Below are positions 34,022 through 46,800 of a stretch of 64,000 nt of DNA, in pieces. This DNA comes from Psococerastis gibbosa (lineage: Eukaryota; Arthropoda; Insecta; Psocodea; Psocidae), in NCBI GenBank assembly GCA_963971405.1, contig OZ020485.1, forward strand, positions 49,225,469 through 49,289,468, read 5' to 3'. Below the pieces are notes generated by a model. That model had not been told where the DNA came from. It was given only the letters and a program-made list of their open reading frames with translations, and ran no database searches. The first letter of the stretch is position 1; each line of letters starts with the position of its first letter. Made by a program: the position numbers and the translations under genes.

Positions 34022-35140
34022 TTGCAGTCCCTACTAACGGGAATGCAAACATTTATGTTCGCCGATGATATGGCGCTAGTAATAGCAAACAAAAATGTCA
34101 ATGAGGCGAGTGTACACATGAATCTCGCCATAAGAAAACTACAGGCACTTTCACACGATTTCAGACTAACTATAAATAGCAAGAAAACAAAAATCATGCA
34201 CATACGAAGCAGGGGACCTTCACAAATAAAAAACAAATATTTATTCCATACACACGATTGCCTGCACAGAATAAAAACAGAAAATTGTAAATGCGAAGAC
34301 AAAATTGAAGTAGTAGAAGAGCATTAGTACCTTGGTCTGCAAATTGACAGTAGAATGATGAGGGAAAACCACATAGGAAGGCCATGCAAACGACTACGCT
34401 CAGGGAGTGCGGCTTTGGCACAAATAAAATATGGAGTACCTCTTAAAACAATTAAATTAGCGTACCACGCCCTGGTCGAATCCATAGTAAGCTACGGTAT
34501 AACAGTATACTTCAAAGATAGAAATACATACACCTACAAACTAGAAATGATACAAAAGCGTATAATAAAAAACATGTTATCAAATAAAATCAACAAGAAA
34601 TACAAACAATACGACGAACAATTCAAACAGGCTAACATCCTGCCAATAACGAAACTATTCAAGTATAAATTAATAAGAGATAACTACAGGCCTGTATTTT
34701 AAAAAAGAATACCAAATAGATGATAAAGGGAAGTACAATACAAGAAACCCAAAAAAGCTTAAGTTTGAGATAACATATAACAAATATGGAGAGAGATTAA
34801 ACAAAGTACTTATACCAAAGATATTAAATGAACTTCCTCCACAAATGAAAAAATTTAAACAGATGGGTGAGTTAAAGGCGGGTATAAAAAGATGGTTGGT
34901 CAATGGGAGTTAATAATAATTAAAACTGATATTAAAATAACAAGTAAAAATAAAATAAAATCAAGTAAAAATTTTAAATAAATAACAAAAATAATTGATT
35001 AAGCCTTGTTTAGCTGCACTGTATGAGTCTTTTGTCCCAAATAAGCGCTAGCTTGGGGATGCGGGATGTAATAATCTGTATGTTATTGTATTTTTGTAAT
35101 ATATGCTCCTTGTCCAGGGAATACTGGACATGGAAAAAAA
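34022..35140 (+). pseudogene. LINE (non-LTR) reverse-transcriptase fragment, 5'-truncated
   Basis: The plus frame starts within the palm domain (GMQTFMFADDMALVIANKN, catalytic ADD) and continues SKKTKIMHIRSRG. It meets a stop at 34325 and resumes with YLGLQIDSRM. A frame change near 34350 leads to YHALVESIVSYGITVYF and LEMIQKRIIKNMLSN, the usual post-RT region. Further stops follow 34700. The 3' region ends near an A run at 35136. It is very A-rich on the coding strand, unlike the jockey fragments at 4030 and 14589, so it is a different family. Confidence 0.85.
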
Positions 35141-36186
35141 AGTCTTTTATAGGCAAGATAGAAAACTAAAAAATCTTCTCCCAGCATATTTGAAGAAAAA
35201 TAAAAAATGTGAAGAGGTTCATAGTTTTAACACCAGGAATGCTGATAACTTCATTTTAGAATAAAAAAATCTGTTTGACTTTGGAATTACTGACTAACAT
35301 GTGTTTGGTCTCTGTCAGATTAGTCTCTTTTAAAACCACGTAAATGATTATCTTGTGATATTGTGAAATCAGAGCACTTCATAAATTTCCTGGAACGCAT
35401 TGAGTTATGCGCTTTAATACTAATAAAGAATGACTCAGTCGCGCCGATCCCAGTGAGATATGCATCTTCTGCTCTCAGTCTCACTTATCGTAGTTCATGG
35501 GAGATATGCCAACTATTTATGTTTACTTGCGATTCCTATCAGTATCAGCTAGGTTCTGAAAGGTTTCGCACTTACACCCAACACCCTCGGTGCAATCTGC
35601 AAAGAAGGTAATAAACTGTACGTAGTATACTGAAAGTTCTGAGATGGTAGAAATTTTCGATTTCATGAGTTCAGTGGTCTTAAATTTAATTACGTTTTGA
35701 GTTACCAGGCACCCAAGAAAGTGGTTTTTACGATATGTCGGTCTGTCTGTTGACTGTTCGTCTATTTGCGGGCAATAAACTGCCCGGTGGATTTTTATAA
35801 AATATTCATAAATTCATAAGATAGTAGAAATAAAATTAATTGAAAAAAAAACTCAACTTTTCAACAAACAAATTACTTTTTAAACTTACATGTAACTTGT
35901 GACCCCACCCTCCTAAATTTTCCGCTGGATCCTCCCTTGCTAGAATCAATAAAACACGGTTGGTGAATGTGCGGACGATAGAGAAATTCGGATGTTACAG
36001 ATAATTCTTTCGATCTGTCCGATGCTTTTTGGCTAAAGGAAAAAAAGACAAATAATGCGATAAGTTGGCCTCACACTACTGAAAGGGACTTCCAAGCGCA
36101 CGGTCTTTTACTGTTTAGTGTTTCTATTAGTAGACAGGTGCGAGGAGTCTTGGGGTTGGGTGGATCTTTTTACATTATACCATTAA

Positions 36187-36910
36187 GGCCAAACCGGAGG
36201 GTTGTGGCCTTGACCGTTGAGCGTTGAATACATAGAAATATAATAAAACTGGAGCGGTGGGAGTCATAATATGCCTTACGAGGCACCCGTTAACCATAAG
36301 CCAACTATCAGAGATAAGTACCAACGCAAAAAATATCGAAGTCTTACACATTGTAGCATAGGCATAGCAAAGCGGATACATGGATCCGGTGAAAAACTCT
36401 GTAGTTCAGTAGTTAGCTTGTGCAGGCTATTTCCCCGCCGAATTGCGTACTTATCTTGTGCAGGCTACACTAGCAGCCATATTGATAACGGTTTCCAGCC
36501 ACGGGATCGTTGAATATCCATTTTATGAACAAAGCCCCGCTTCTCATACCTGTTCCGTATTTGACTTGCATTATTTCAAATAATTGCAGTTTTACCTATT
36601 TCTGGTGCTTTACTGTAAAATTAAGTGTTGAGCTTCTGACCAAAGTGCATTTCATTACAAAAGTTGGAGGTTTTTCTTCCCTGTGGCGCACGTAAAAATG
36701 TTCTAAAAGGTATGTTTTTAATTGCTTCATGCACAAATTTTAGACCTAATGTAATTGTAATTTTTGGTTTAGTCAATTGTGTAAGCATGTCTACGCGTAT
36801 ACTATACCCTTCTATCGATTTTTACTACACCACTGCGGTTTAAAACATATATTACGAACCCTCTGCAATAACATTTCCAGGCCAGTCACGTGACCCCCTC
36901 CGGTTTGGCC
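36187..36910. mobile_element. TIR element with TTAA flanks, containing a P-like-element segment
   Basis: The ends GGCCAAACCGGAGGG and CCCTCCGGTTTGGCC are inverted repeats, each flanked by TTAA (36183-36186 and 36911-36914), which would fit a piggyBac-like duplication. Because TTAA is palindromic, TA is also possible. The part 36225-36500 is clearly related to 11480-11700 and 53740-53960 in the P-like copies (shared words TTAACCATAAGCCAA, ATCAGAGATAAGTA, GAAGTCTTACACATTG). No transposase. Confidence 0.75.
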
Positions 36911-37589
36911 TTAAGTATCTATTCTCCATATGTCTGCAAAATGGGCATTTCATAACTTTAAATAACCACAGAATACATAGACCGACTATAATAATCTTGG
37001 ATCTTTGGCGTATAGTTGTGTAGTGGCGTCATAAGCTTGTATTGTGTCCCAATCAGTATAGTGTAGCAGCATCTGCTTCCTATCTCTCTATGGTCATGAA
37101 AGGTCGCTTCTACTACACCATAAAATATATAAATCACGGCCCTAGTCGTATTTGATAAGTCTGCGCTTCCTCAGGTAAACCATGTTCTAAATCTGTCATG
37201 TTATCATCTACCTTTGACCGACGTGAGCTGTCACCAATCGTCATTTCTTCGTACCCTAGATATTTAGCAAGATGGTCGTCAATTGTAAGAGGTGTATGGA
37301 CATGGGCATTGGACAGTATGTCCGCCAAAATATTTTTTTTATTAATAAGTAAGGTGCGGGATCCTTGTGAAGTTATGCAGAGATTATGATAGGTGGTGTT
37401 GTTGGTTTGGCGAGCTACAATCAGGAGTGGACAAAGAGGCTGCCCAGGGACCGTTTAAAACCAATGGTTTGTGTTTGAGAAATTGATGAATAAATTGGGT
37501 GTAGGGTGTGGCAAGGTTTGTAGATTTAATAAGACGGATTCTGGAGTAAACCGTAGCGGAACTGCTGCTAAAAGGGTAGAGTGTGAGTT

Positions 37590-38100
37590 GGAGGTAGGTT
37601 TCCTTTAGCTGGCGTATGTGCAGGACAATGCAGCAGGATGTGTTCTACATGTTCTGGTATAGGAGTCACTCACCACATACTGTAAGTGGGCATATTCATT
37701 ATTATCATCACCTGCTGTCTTACGGTCCTTGAAGAACTCTTGCCTCACGCCTTGGTCCCAGCCACCTTTCTGAAACCTAATCTTACTCAATGTCATTTAG
37801 CCCACTGATTCTCGGTCGTCCAGTGATGTGTCTTTTCTAGTCGAACACTTTCCGCGCTGCTCTGTTCTCGTACATTCTATGTAATAATATAATATGCCCT
37901 CTTAAATAGTTTTTGCTAGCTCAGCTTATGTAAACAGGATTCCAGTTCCTCCGCATTTGACAAGTATCTGGCATTTTATATAATATTAGACTCATCCTTT
38001 GGTCCCTTTCTGAAATCCTACTCAGCGTCCTTTAGCCCACTGATTCTCGGTCGTCCAGGCAGGCGCCTTCTCCAGGAGCCTATTCAAACACTTTTTGCAC
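37590..38100. repeat. Two-copy dispersed segment, probably LINE-derived
   Basis: The words TTTAGCCCACTGATTCTCGG and TCGTCCAG occur at 37794-37823 and 38030-38060 in the same orientation, each preceded by TTTCTGAAA/CC and a CTCA(A/G)(T/C)GTC block. This suggests a local duplication. No intact ORF. Between 37000 and 39230 nothing else was recognised. Confidence 0.4.
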
Positions 38101-39231
38101 TGCTCTGGTATCCGGCATTCTATAATTTAGAATTGTATTATTATAATACTGTATTAGACCGGCCCTCCTAAACAGTTTTTCTGCTTATGGATATAGTTAA
38201 TGGATAGTGTTAATGTGAAATCAACCGCAGACACTTACTTGTCGTATCCAAAATGGTGTGGCCTGGATGCTTTTGGCTTCGTAAAGATCCACGCGGGCCA
38301 CAGCTTCTTCAAGTCAAGTCAAGTGGTTGTCGTCTTGTAGTTGCCCACATTCGCAGATCAGGTCCTATTCCTACCCCCCCCCCCCTCAACCATTGACCGC
38401 AGACTATCCAATTATGCGTCCAGTTATTTGTTTTGAATCTTTAATAGTTTAACATAAAAACAGACCCATAACAATGTTGTTATTATTTATAAATTATGTA
38501 TTGTATAGGTACGAAGATGTTAATATTCTTCTGATTACTTCTGATTTTTTTTTTTTTACTTTCTCAAGTTGTTTTGATGATAAGGATTCCATACCATGGT
38601 GGCACCTTCATGATTTCTAACTGGCAATAAGCACTGTAATGTCACGTTAATGATTAGACGCTTCAAGTTCACGGTTAAGTGAGCGCGTTGCAGTTCAATT
38701 AGCGGTAACGTCTTAAGCCTCCATTTGTCATTTGTCACGGGACAGTATCACCTACAGTGTCTCTTTGTCAACATGATATCAGACGAGGTATGTAATGCAG
38801 TAATATGTAGCTAAATGTATGGCTTACTAGACTATGAGAGCGACGGCTTTGGTGGCAAGACAACTGGATTAGGTGGCGGTTGAGGCTCAAATCTTGGGCT
38901 TGATGTTAATTAATTACATGTAATTGATATGTGCAATGGCTGAAGTAGTTCGCGATTGTATATTTGTAACGCTTCGCTTCGCTAACTATTCTCAAGATGT
39001 TGTCTTTTGGGGTAACTAGCTTTGGTGGCAAGTGAACAGGTTTGGGTGGCTGTTGAGCTGACTTTGATGGCAAGAGAGCTGGGCTAATGTTGCTAAATGG
39101 GCTAAAATCGCTGTAATTGATATGCGCAATGACTGAATTGTTTCGCTATTGTATATTTTGCCGTTTTTGAGAAATAATTCTTTAGCCATTTTTTTTTTTT
39201 TTTTAAATTAGTGTCAACGGCCTTACCATGT

Positions 39232-39510
39232 TGATTCCATGGGAGCAAAGCATGTTTCAAACTCCGGCAAACTTGGTAGTGTGCACAGCGTTGGCAGGGG
39301 AACATGGTGGGACATGATATCGCGCTGAGACTAAACCAGAGAGTTTACGTGCGTTTCGAGTCCTGGTCACCTCCGATTTAATTGTGTGGCTTTACCATGT
39401 TCCCCAAGTGGTTCGGAATCCACTATAATCAGGAGGTCCACCCTGTCAGTCAACTCCCCTTTCCCCCGAGGTGGAAGAGTCTGCCCGTAGGGTGCCTCAA
39501 GTTAACAAAC
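39232..39510. repeat. Dispersed repeat, copy 2 (partner at 16612-16895)
   Basis: It shares CTTGGTAGTGTGCACAGC, ATGTTCCCCAAGTGGTTCGG and GTGCCTCAAGTTAA with the copy at 16612-16895 in the same orientation. No terminal repeats or ORF. Confidence 0.65.
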
Positions 39511-40126
39511 AGACTCACTCCCCCCGCCAGGCTGGCAGGGTTGCTTAGAACAGTAAAGTTGAAAGCAGGCGTTGGAAACAACAAACAACATTGAGTTAGC
39601 CCAAAATTTAAAAAAATATTCCCGAGGCATGATTTTTCTAAACCCACATGCTAAATTTCATCATAGTCTACCGAGTAATTTGCCCACAAATCGACGAACA
39701 GACAGAACCACTTTCTTGGGTTCCTGGGACCTCAAAACTTGTAAATCCACTGAAATCGAAAATGTTGACCATCACAAAGCTTTCCTAATACTTTGTATAA
39801 ATTGGAAAGCAAAACAGCCCTTGGCATCAGGCAAAACTTATTTTACTTTGACAAAAAAGAGGCTGTTGCTTGCTTTGAATAGCCTCAGTTATAGACTTAT
39901 TGAACCTCATTACATTGTATTACTAATGGTTTGGTTGGATTAGAGGATTACGTGCTCCCAAACATAGGGGACAAGTTGTTCTATGCTTTACTGATGTGCC
40001 CTTTTTGCCCCCAATAATCAGAGCACATTCGTAATTAATTCATGTCGACAATGTCTGAAGTGGTTTTGTAATACAGTACGTAATACAGTTAGATATTTTT
40101 AAATTTGCTACGCTTACCGAGAGAAA

Positions 40127-40235
40127 CCTGAACTTGGCGGGATTTGAATACACAATCTATGCATGCTTTGCCGGGGCATCGTGTTACCTCTTACACAGAT
40201 GTGGGTTCGAATCCCGCCAAGTTTAGATTTTTCTT
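40127..40235. repeat. Inverted repeat with two tRNA-like B boxes
   Basis: The left arm CTTGGCGGGATTTGAAT is matched by ATTCGAATCCCGCCAAG-like sequence in the right arm (GGGTTCGAATCCCGCCAAGT). Each arm contains a B-box-like motif facing outward. The 83 bases between the arm ends do not fold as a tRNA, because the matching arms would use the T-stem as acceptor stem. It may be a pair of head-to-head SINE fragments. Confidence 0.5.
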
Positions 40236-40459
40236 GATTCCCTAATTTCTGTTAAAACGATAAGGGACACCTAAACCTAGTAAGTCAATTTAAAATTGAT
40301 AATTTTAATTTCCTAGACTAACTCTTATTTATGTATATATATATATGTTATATATAATACATTTTTACTTTACTTTACTAAGCCAATGGCAGGCCGAGAT
40401 ACAGCACAAGCTGAGTCACGCCTAAATCGTGACTATATCATCCAACTCCCTTACAAGGC

Positions 40460-40675
40460 ATTGCAGGACCGATGATACCCCTAATTCAAGGGCCATCGCC
40501 ATAATGTGCCTTAATTCCGTGACCGAGTCCGCCAATCTTTGACGAATGATAAGTGTGAGTCCTTCCCTCGCGGCCAGATCCGTGCGTTGGCAATCCCATT
40601 CCCATAAGATGTATTCTACCGTTTCCGGTTGGCTACACTAGTCGCAATAGGCAGAGTCCACAATTGAAATTTGTG
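40460..40675 (-). pseudogene. LINE polymerase 3'-terminal fragment
   Basis: The minus strand reads PETVEYILWEWDCQRTDLAA, then REGLTLIIRQRLADS. It resembles the ETVEHILWECP knuckle and helical tail of non-LTR retrotransposon ORFs. The knuckle is broken by a stop after YCD. It lies upstream of PGM2. Confidence 0.55.
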
Positions 40676-40811
40676 TGCCCAGATGTCAGATATCAGATAC
40701 CTTTCGGGTGACACATGTCCTGACTCCTGACAAAAAGATTGAGCAGCGGTCCTAATCACTTAAACACACGTGTAATGCTAGCTACCGTTCTTTTCTTTTC
40801 AGTACGAAGTG

Positions 40812-43800
40812 ATGGGCGTCGAAGAAACAGGGAATACGGCCCTGGACGAGGCAATACGCCGCTGGCTGGAGTGGGACCGTAACGATAAGACGTCCGCAGA
40901 GGTGCAGACACTCGTCAAGGCCAAGAACCATGAAATGCTGACGAAACTACTGCTGAGAAGGCTGGACTTTGGCACAGCTGGGCTGCGCGGACGGATGGGA
41001 CCAGGGTTTGCGCAGATGAACGACCTAGTCGTGATACAGACTGCCCAAGGACTTCTGAAGTATCTGCTAAATGTGGAGCCGGATACCAAGGAGAAGGGGA
41101 TCGTTGTCGGCTATGATGGGAGGCACCACAGCAGAAGGTAAGCTGGTTGGCTTTATGGTAGTTTGTCGAGGCTGGAGAGCAAAAGGAGAAGGCTGGACTT
41201 TAATACAGTTGGTCCACGCTGTCGTATGGGATAGCGCTTGGCGCAGATGAGTCATCTAGTCGTGACACAGACGACTCAATGGCTTCTTGAATTATCGAAA
41301 TGTTCATGCCTTCTTTTCACTAACATTCGATGTCCCCTGCTAATTCACAGCTCACTTAGCTTCCAATGAACTGATAGTATTTTGTAATGGACTGAGTGTG
41401 TCGATTTCGGTGACTTACAGAGTACTAAATTGCGTACACTCTTATTTAACTGACTTTAGGTTTGCTGAGCTGACTGCTGCTGTCTTCCTGGCTGCTGACG
41501 TGCCCGTTCACCTGTTCTCAGCCGTCTGTCCTACGCCATTCGTTCCGTTCGCTGTGACGTACTACGGCTGTGTGGCGGGTGTCATGGTTACCGCGTCCCA
41601 TAACCCCAAGCAGGACAATGGCTATAAAGTATATTGGAGAAATGGCGCACAGGCAAGTGAAACCCATTTTTTTTACAAGTGTAACGAAATTTGACTTTCT
41701 TGTATGTCGTCCTAAAGTAGTGTGTTATCTACATCATTATATAATACTCTTTACCTTACCTTCCCAGTTACTCGTACCAGTTAAGTCACAAACATATCTG
41801 TTACATTGTGTCAATGGTAGGCATGTCTCACTCCATTGTCGCTTGTAGTCGGTTTGGGTTGACATCGAGGACGTACACCAGTTTGTCAGGTTGCCAACAT
41901 TAAAAAATAATGTCAAAAAAATCAATAAGGTCGTTGTCAGGTCCTACGTCCACAAAAAAGCTTCATATACACGTACTATAATAGTTTGTGCAAGCGTCCG
42001 CACCAAAACATGAAAACACTACTCGTACATAAACACCTTGCAAGCCTACCTTGTAATGTTTTTACAGTTTTACTATTGATAAATAATTAAACAATTAATC
42101 TGCAGTTGATTTTCGTAAAGGTATTCGGCATGATTTATATATTTTTCTCTTTAATATAGGTGAAAATGAGCTAAAAAGAAATTAAAAGTGGGTCGAAATG
42201 AAATCTACTGCGTACAGAGTAGGATATATTTTTATTTTATTAAAAAATATATAAATTATATATATATATATATTATATATATATATATTATATATATATA
42301 TATTATATATATATATATTATATATATATAAATTCTTTACGAAAATCAACTGCCGATTAATTGATTAATTATTTATCAACAGTAAAAACATTACTAGGTA
42401 GGTTTGCACGGTGCTTACATTATATATTTATAATCATTTTCAACAATTTCGAAACTCTTTGCAGATAGTCTCACCCATTGACAAGGGAATCGCCAAAGCC
42501 ATCATGGACAGCCTGGAACCGCGGGAAACGTCATGGGGGTCGCAGGCGATCCACGGCAGCGCGCTCCTTAAAGACGGTCTCGACGAAATCCTAACCCAGT
42601 ACATCAGCCGGCTTCCCTTAATCAAGGGCAACCCACACCCGCCCCTGAACCAAGTGGTGTACACGGCGATGCACGGGGTGGGGTGGCGCTATATAAAGGA
42701 GGCGTTCCAGGCGGCAGGGTTTCCGAAACCGCTTGCGGTCGGCCAGCAAAAGCATCCGGATCCAGAGTTTCCGACGGTCCGGTTCCCGAACCCGGAGGAG
42801 GGTCGCAGCGCGCTCGACTATTCGATTTTGACGGCAGGCGAGGCGGGCTGTGACTTGATTTTGGCGAATGACCCGGATGCCGACAGGTTGGCTGTTGCGG
42901 AACTTCAGTAAGTTTTCATCGTCATTATCTTCGTCGACATTATTATAGCGGGGCTTTCTATGGACGTAGGCCTACATGTAGTGTGGCCCATTGACCGTTG
43001 CTCTGCCTACTACCTTTTCGGACATTTTCAGAAAAATTTCTTCTGTTGGTCCTGATATATTTGACAACTCTACGATGAGATATTTGATTTTTTCCCCTCC
43101 GATTGTCTTTTACTCATAAGACCCAAAAAACGCTGAGCTCAGCCCTACCCTATTTTTATTAATTATTGTTTTCCTTTTTTAGTGGTAGCGAGTGGAAAGT
43201 TTTTACCGGAAACGAATTAGGTGCCCTGTTAGGTTGGTACATGTTACATTGCCACCAACAAGATGTTGGAACCGACTGTGATCTCTCTAAAGTCCACATG
43301 TTGTCTAGTACCGTCTCCTCCAAAATATTAGCCACCATGTCTAAAGAACATGGATTTCAATTTCACGTAAGTTTCGCTTTTATTTACTTGTTATGAATAG
43401 CAACGTTGCATCAGAAGACATTCTGTTTTCTATATCCTAGTTTTCTCAATAGACAGGTATTGTCATCCGCCATTTTGATTCCATCATAACCTCATGTCAT
43501 ATACCTAGTGTTAAGTTAATCTGTACACGGCATGGCAGAGCTGTTCCGTTCTTGGCCAGCAGGTTAATATTCTTGTTTCCTGTTATTCCTTGGCTTGGGA
43601 TCCACTGGAAACCCTCTCGTCATTCGTTTTCTATAGGAAGACGTGTTACACATTACTAGTTTATGTCTCATGCAACCCCCCCCCCCCCTATTTTGCTTCT
43701 AAATCTACCGTTAGAAATCCTTTACCCTATCCCTCTCACGAGTCTATTTTTGAAAAGGTTATTTTATCATTTACAGGAGACACTAACTGGTTTCAAATGG

Positions 43801-46800
43801 ATGGGCAATCTAGCTTGTGATCTAATTACAAAAGGCGAGAAAGTGTTGTTTGCATTCGAGGAGGCCATCGGGTTCATGTGCGGGTCGGTGGTGCTCGACA
43901 AAGATGGCGTCTCGGCGGCCATTAAAGTCGCAGAAATGGCGGGCTACCTGGACAGCCAAGGTATGGAGCCAACGGTATTTAATTAAATATGGTAGTCTCT
44001 CAATCCTTCGGTATTTCAAAGACATGAGGTTTGAGCAGTAGTAGTAATACAATAGTATTTGCCGTATATTAGACCTCATGTGAGCCCATAGAGCGACCTA
44101 GACCTACGCCAGCCCGATTTCCTAGTAAACTCACTGTGGCTCCAAACGTGAAAGTCCCAGTGTCTTTACTGGCCTCCAGCGTGGTAAAATTGAAGGGTCT
44201 GAATCTGGCCCGTCAACTCGCCGAACATGCTGCTACGATGTGCCAGGTTGGGTGTGCATGAGGTTTGAGTACTGAGAGAGGATTCTGTTTCTGCTGTTTT
44301 GATATTATGTTTTGCTGTGCGACATGCCTGGCAGGTGAGGTGACCATTAGGTTTTTTTTTTTACTTTTAACAGTTAGGTTTAAACCGGTCGGGTTCGGTA
44401 GCACTTACTGCAGCCTTTGGCTTATTATAATCCGGTTCGCTTCCATTACTGAAGGTCTCTGGTTCCTTAGGTCTTGTTATAAGATCCTAAACTCAGGGCT
44501 AGTCTCTTGCAGAACTGAAGTACGAGTAAGAGTATAAATATTGAAACATCAAGTTTATGAACAATAAAATTTGAGATGAGGCCCGCAAGTACCTCAAGAT
44601 GACTTGTATCGTGGGCCTTTCTGTAATAGTGATACGAGTGTATAGGTAAATAAATGTCTTATTGTGTGTACTTTTTCAATAGTATCGTATAGATTATATA
44701 ATAATTACAGTTTAAACTTAAGAATACAAAGAAAATACATGCAAAACATTAAAATATATGTACCTAGGTATATACTGGTTGCATGATTCTAAAAGCATAA
44801 TAGAACATTACATATACATTACACGTACATTTTATATTGTAGTTACATAATAATTAATTCATAGTATGTTGATCATAACAGACTCATTCACAGATAAATA
44901 ATAAAGCTACGATCTCATCATCGGTGCACTGAGTCCATCGTTTGAACATTTTCCCTTTTTCCCGCAAATTAACACTGACTTGTTCTCCTGTGACAAATTG
45001 TTACATATTTTAAATGCTACGTAATTCGGGGAGTGTTTAAACAGCTCCTTCTGAGCAGAGAGTAGTCCCTGGACTAGTATCTTAGTTCTCTCGGCCGCCG
45101 TACGAGTCGAACCTTTCCCGTAACGCTGCCGCCATTGCGTGTGTTCATCACATTTGAATATGACGTTAAGGGCTGTTTCATCCGGGTTCCCGAAAATGTA
45201 TTAAAATAATTCTGTTTTCTGTTTCAGGCATGAACCTATCGCAGAAGCTTAAAGAGGTGTACGACACGTATGGACACCATATTACACTTAATTCTTATTA
45301 TATTTGCCATCAACCTGAGGTTTTGCAGTCCATTTTCAAGAGGCTTAGGAATTTTGAGCAAGAAAGTGACCAGGTCAGTCGTTCTTTTGACCAGGGCCCA
45401 TCAATCTCAATATCTTCTTCTTCTTATGCCTCTTCTAACGAAGATGGGCGTTCATCATGGCAATTGTCGTCATGATGACTTTACTAGGGAATGGTAATGC
45501 AGTGGTTTCCCGTTGCCTACTGCATCCTTATGCTGTTGACTCTACATTGAGTTCCTCCGCCTTCGGGGCCATTTTCCCAACCCCAGGAAAACAGAGTGGC
45601 CTGCACAGAAAGACTGTGATTTTCACTTATCCCGGCTTAAACTCGGCCCCCTACTTGTTCAGTCGCCATTTTGCACTTCCATCTTCTCCACGGGAGTTCG
45701 TTTATATTGATAACAACTACAATCTATGATTCTATGAATCTATGCATGATGATGAGTGAATTTAAAAAAAAATCCTTGGAGTCGTTTTTTAGAAAAATAG
45801 GAAAGAAAACAAATCATTTTTCTGATTGACTCGGTACTAATATCGACTTCGATGGCCAGGTGGTAACGTGCATGCACTTGTGCGAGTCTTTACACGCCAT
45901 GCGATCGGAGACGTATCGTAACTCAACACGGGTACTAACCTACAGAGGCGATTGAAGAGGTCAATCGGATACATTCATTAAATTGTTTGCATGCGATTAA
46001 CCTTTTTTTAAAAAAGAAAAAAAATATCGTCTACTTTTTTATTATTTTTTAAATGCGCGGTTCAGGTTTAACGCCATACTTATATTCTCTTCCGCTTGTG
46101 CTATGCCGGCTGATGTTGTTCGCTTATTATCGCCTAGGTCCTAGGAGACTGGGGGTAAGTGGTATTAATTACTTCATCACGTGGACTTTAAATGTAACCC
46201 TACTTCTGTAGCGAATACGATCCACCTTATCCATCTTAACTATAATAAGAAAATGACGTCAGTTTCCTAATAACCCGGTTCCATAACATATACTGTATTT
46301 TCAGAGTTATCCCAAGTCGATTCTCAATGGTAAATACAAGATAACAGCAGTGAGAGACTTAACAACAGGCTACGACAGCTCTACGGCAGACAACAAGGCA
46401 ACCCTACCAATTTCCAAGTCAAGCCTTATGGTAACATTTACCTTTGACAACGGCCTGGTGGCGACATTGAGAACTAGCGGGACTGAGCCTAAAGTCAAGT
46501 ACTATACTGAATTGTGCGCAGACCCAAAATTCAAGTAAGTATTAACTGGTTTGAGGAAGGTGTAAAGTAGGATTTTAAAACCCCGAGATTTTATCATGGA
46601 TCATATAGTAACGATAATAAAATAGAATAGATCGCCCCTATCTATTAGCTATGTACTGTTAATATTGTTGGAGACACTCCCTATAACTGTTATATATGCT
46701 TTCTCTGTTACTGTTTTCAGAGATGTATCGCAATTGACATGCACACTTATCGAAATGGTTGACGCCATCGTCCATGACTTTCTGCAGCCCGAGAAGAATG

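Noticed and set aside
40150-40233. tRNA gene with GGCGGGA/TCCCGCC acceptor stem
   Set aside because: The pairing bases are also those of the T stem, and the length is 83 without a proper anticodon arm. It is an inverted repeat.
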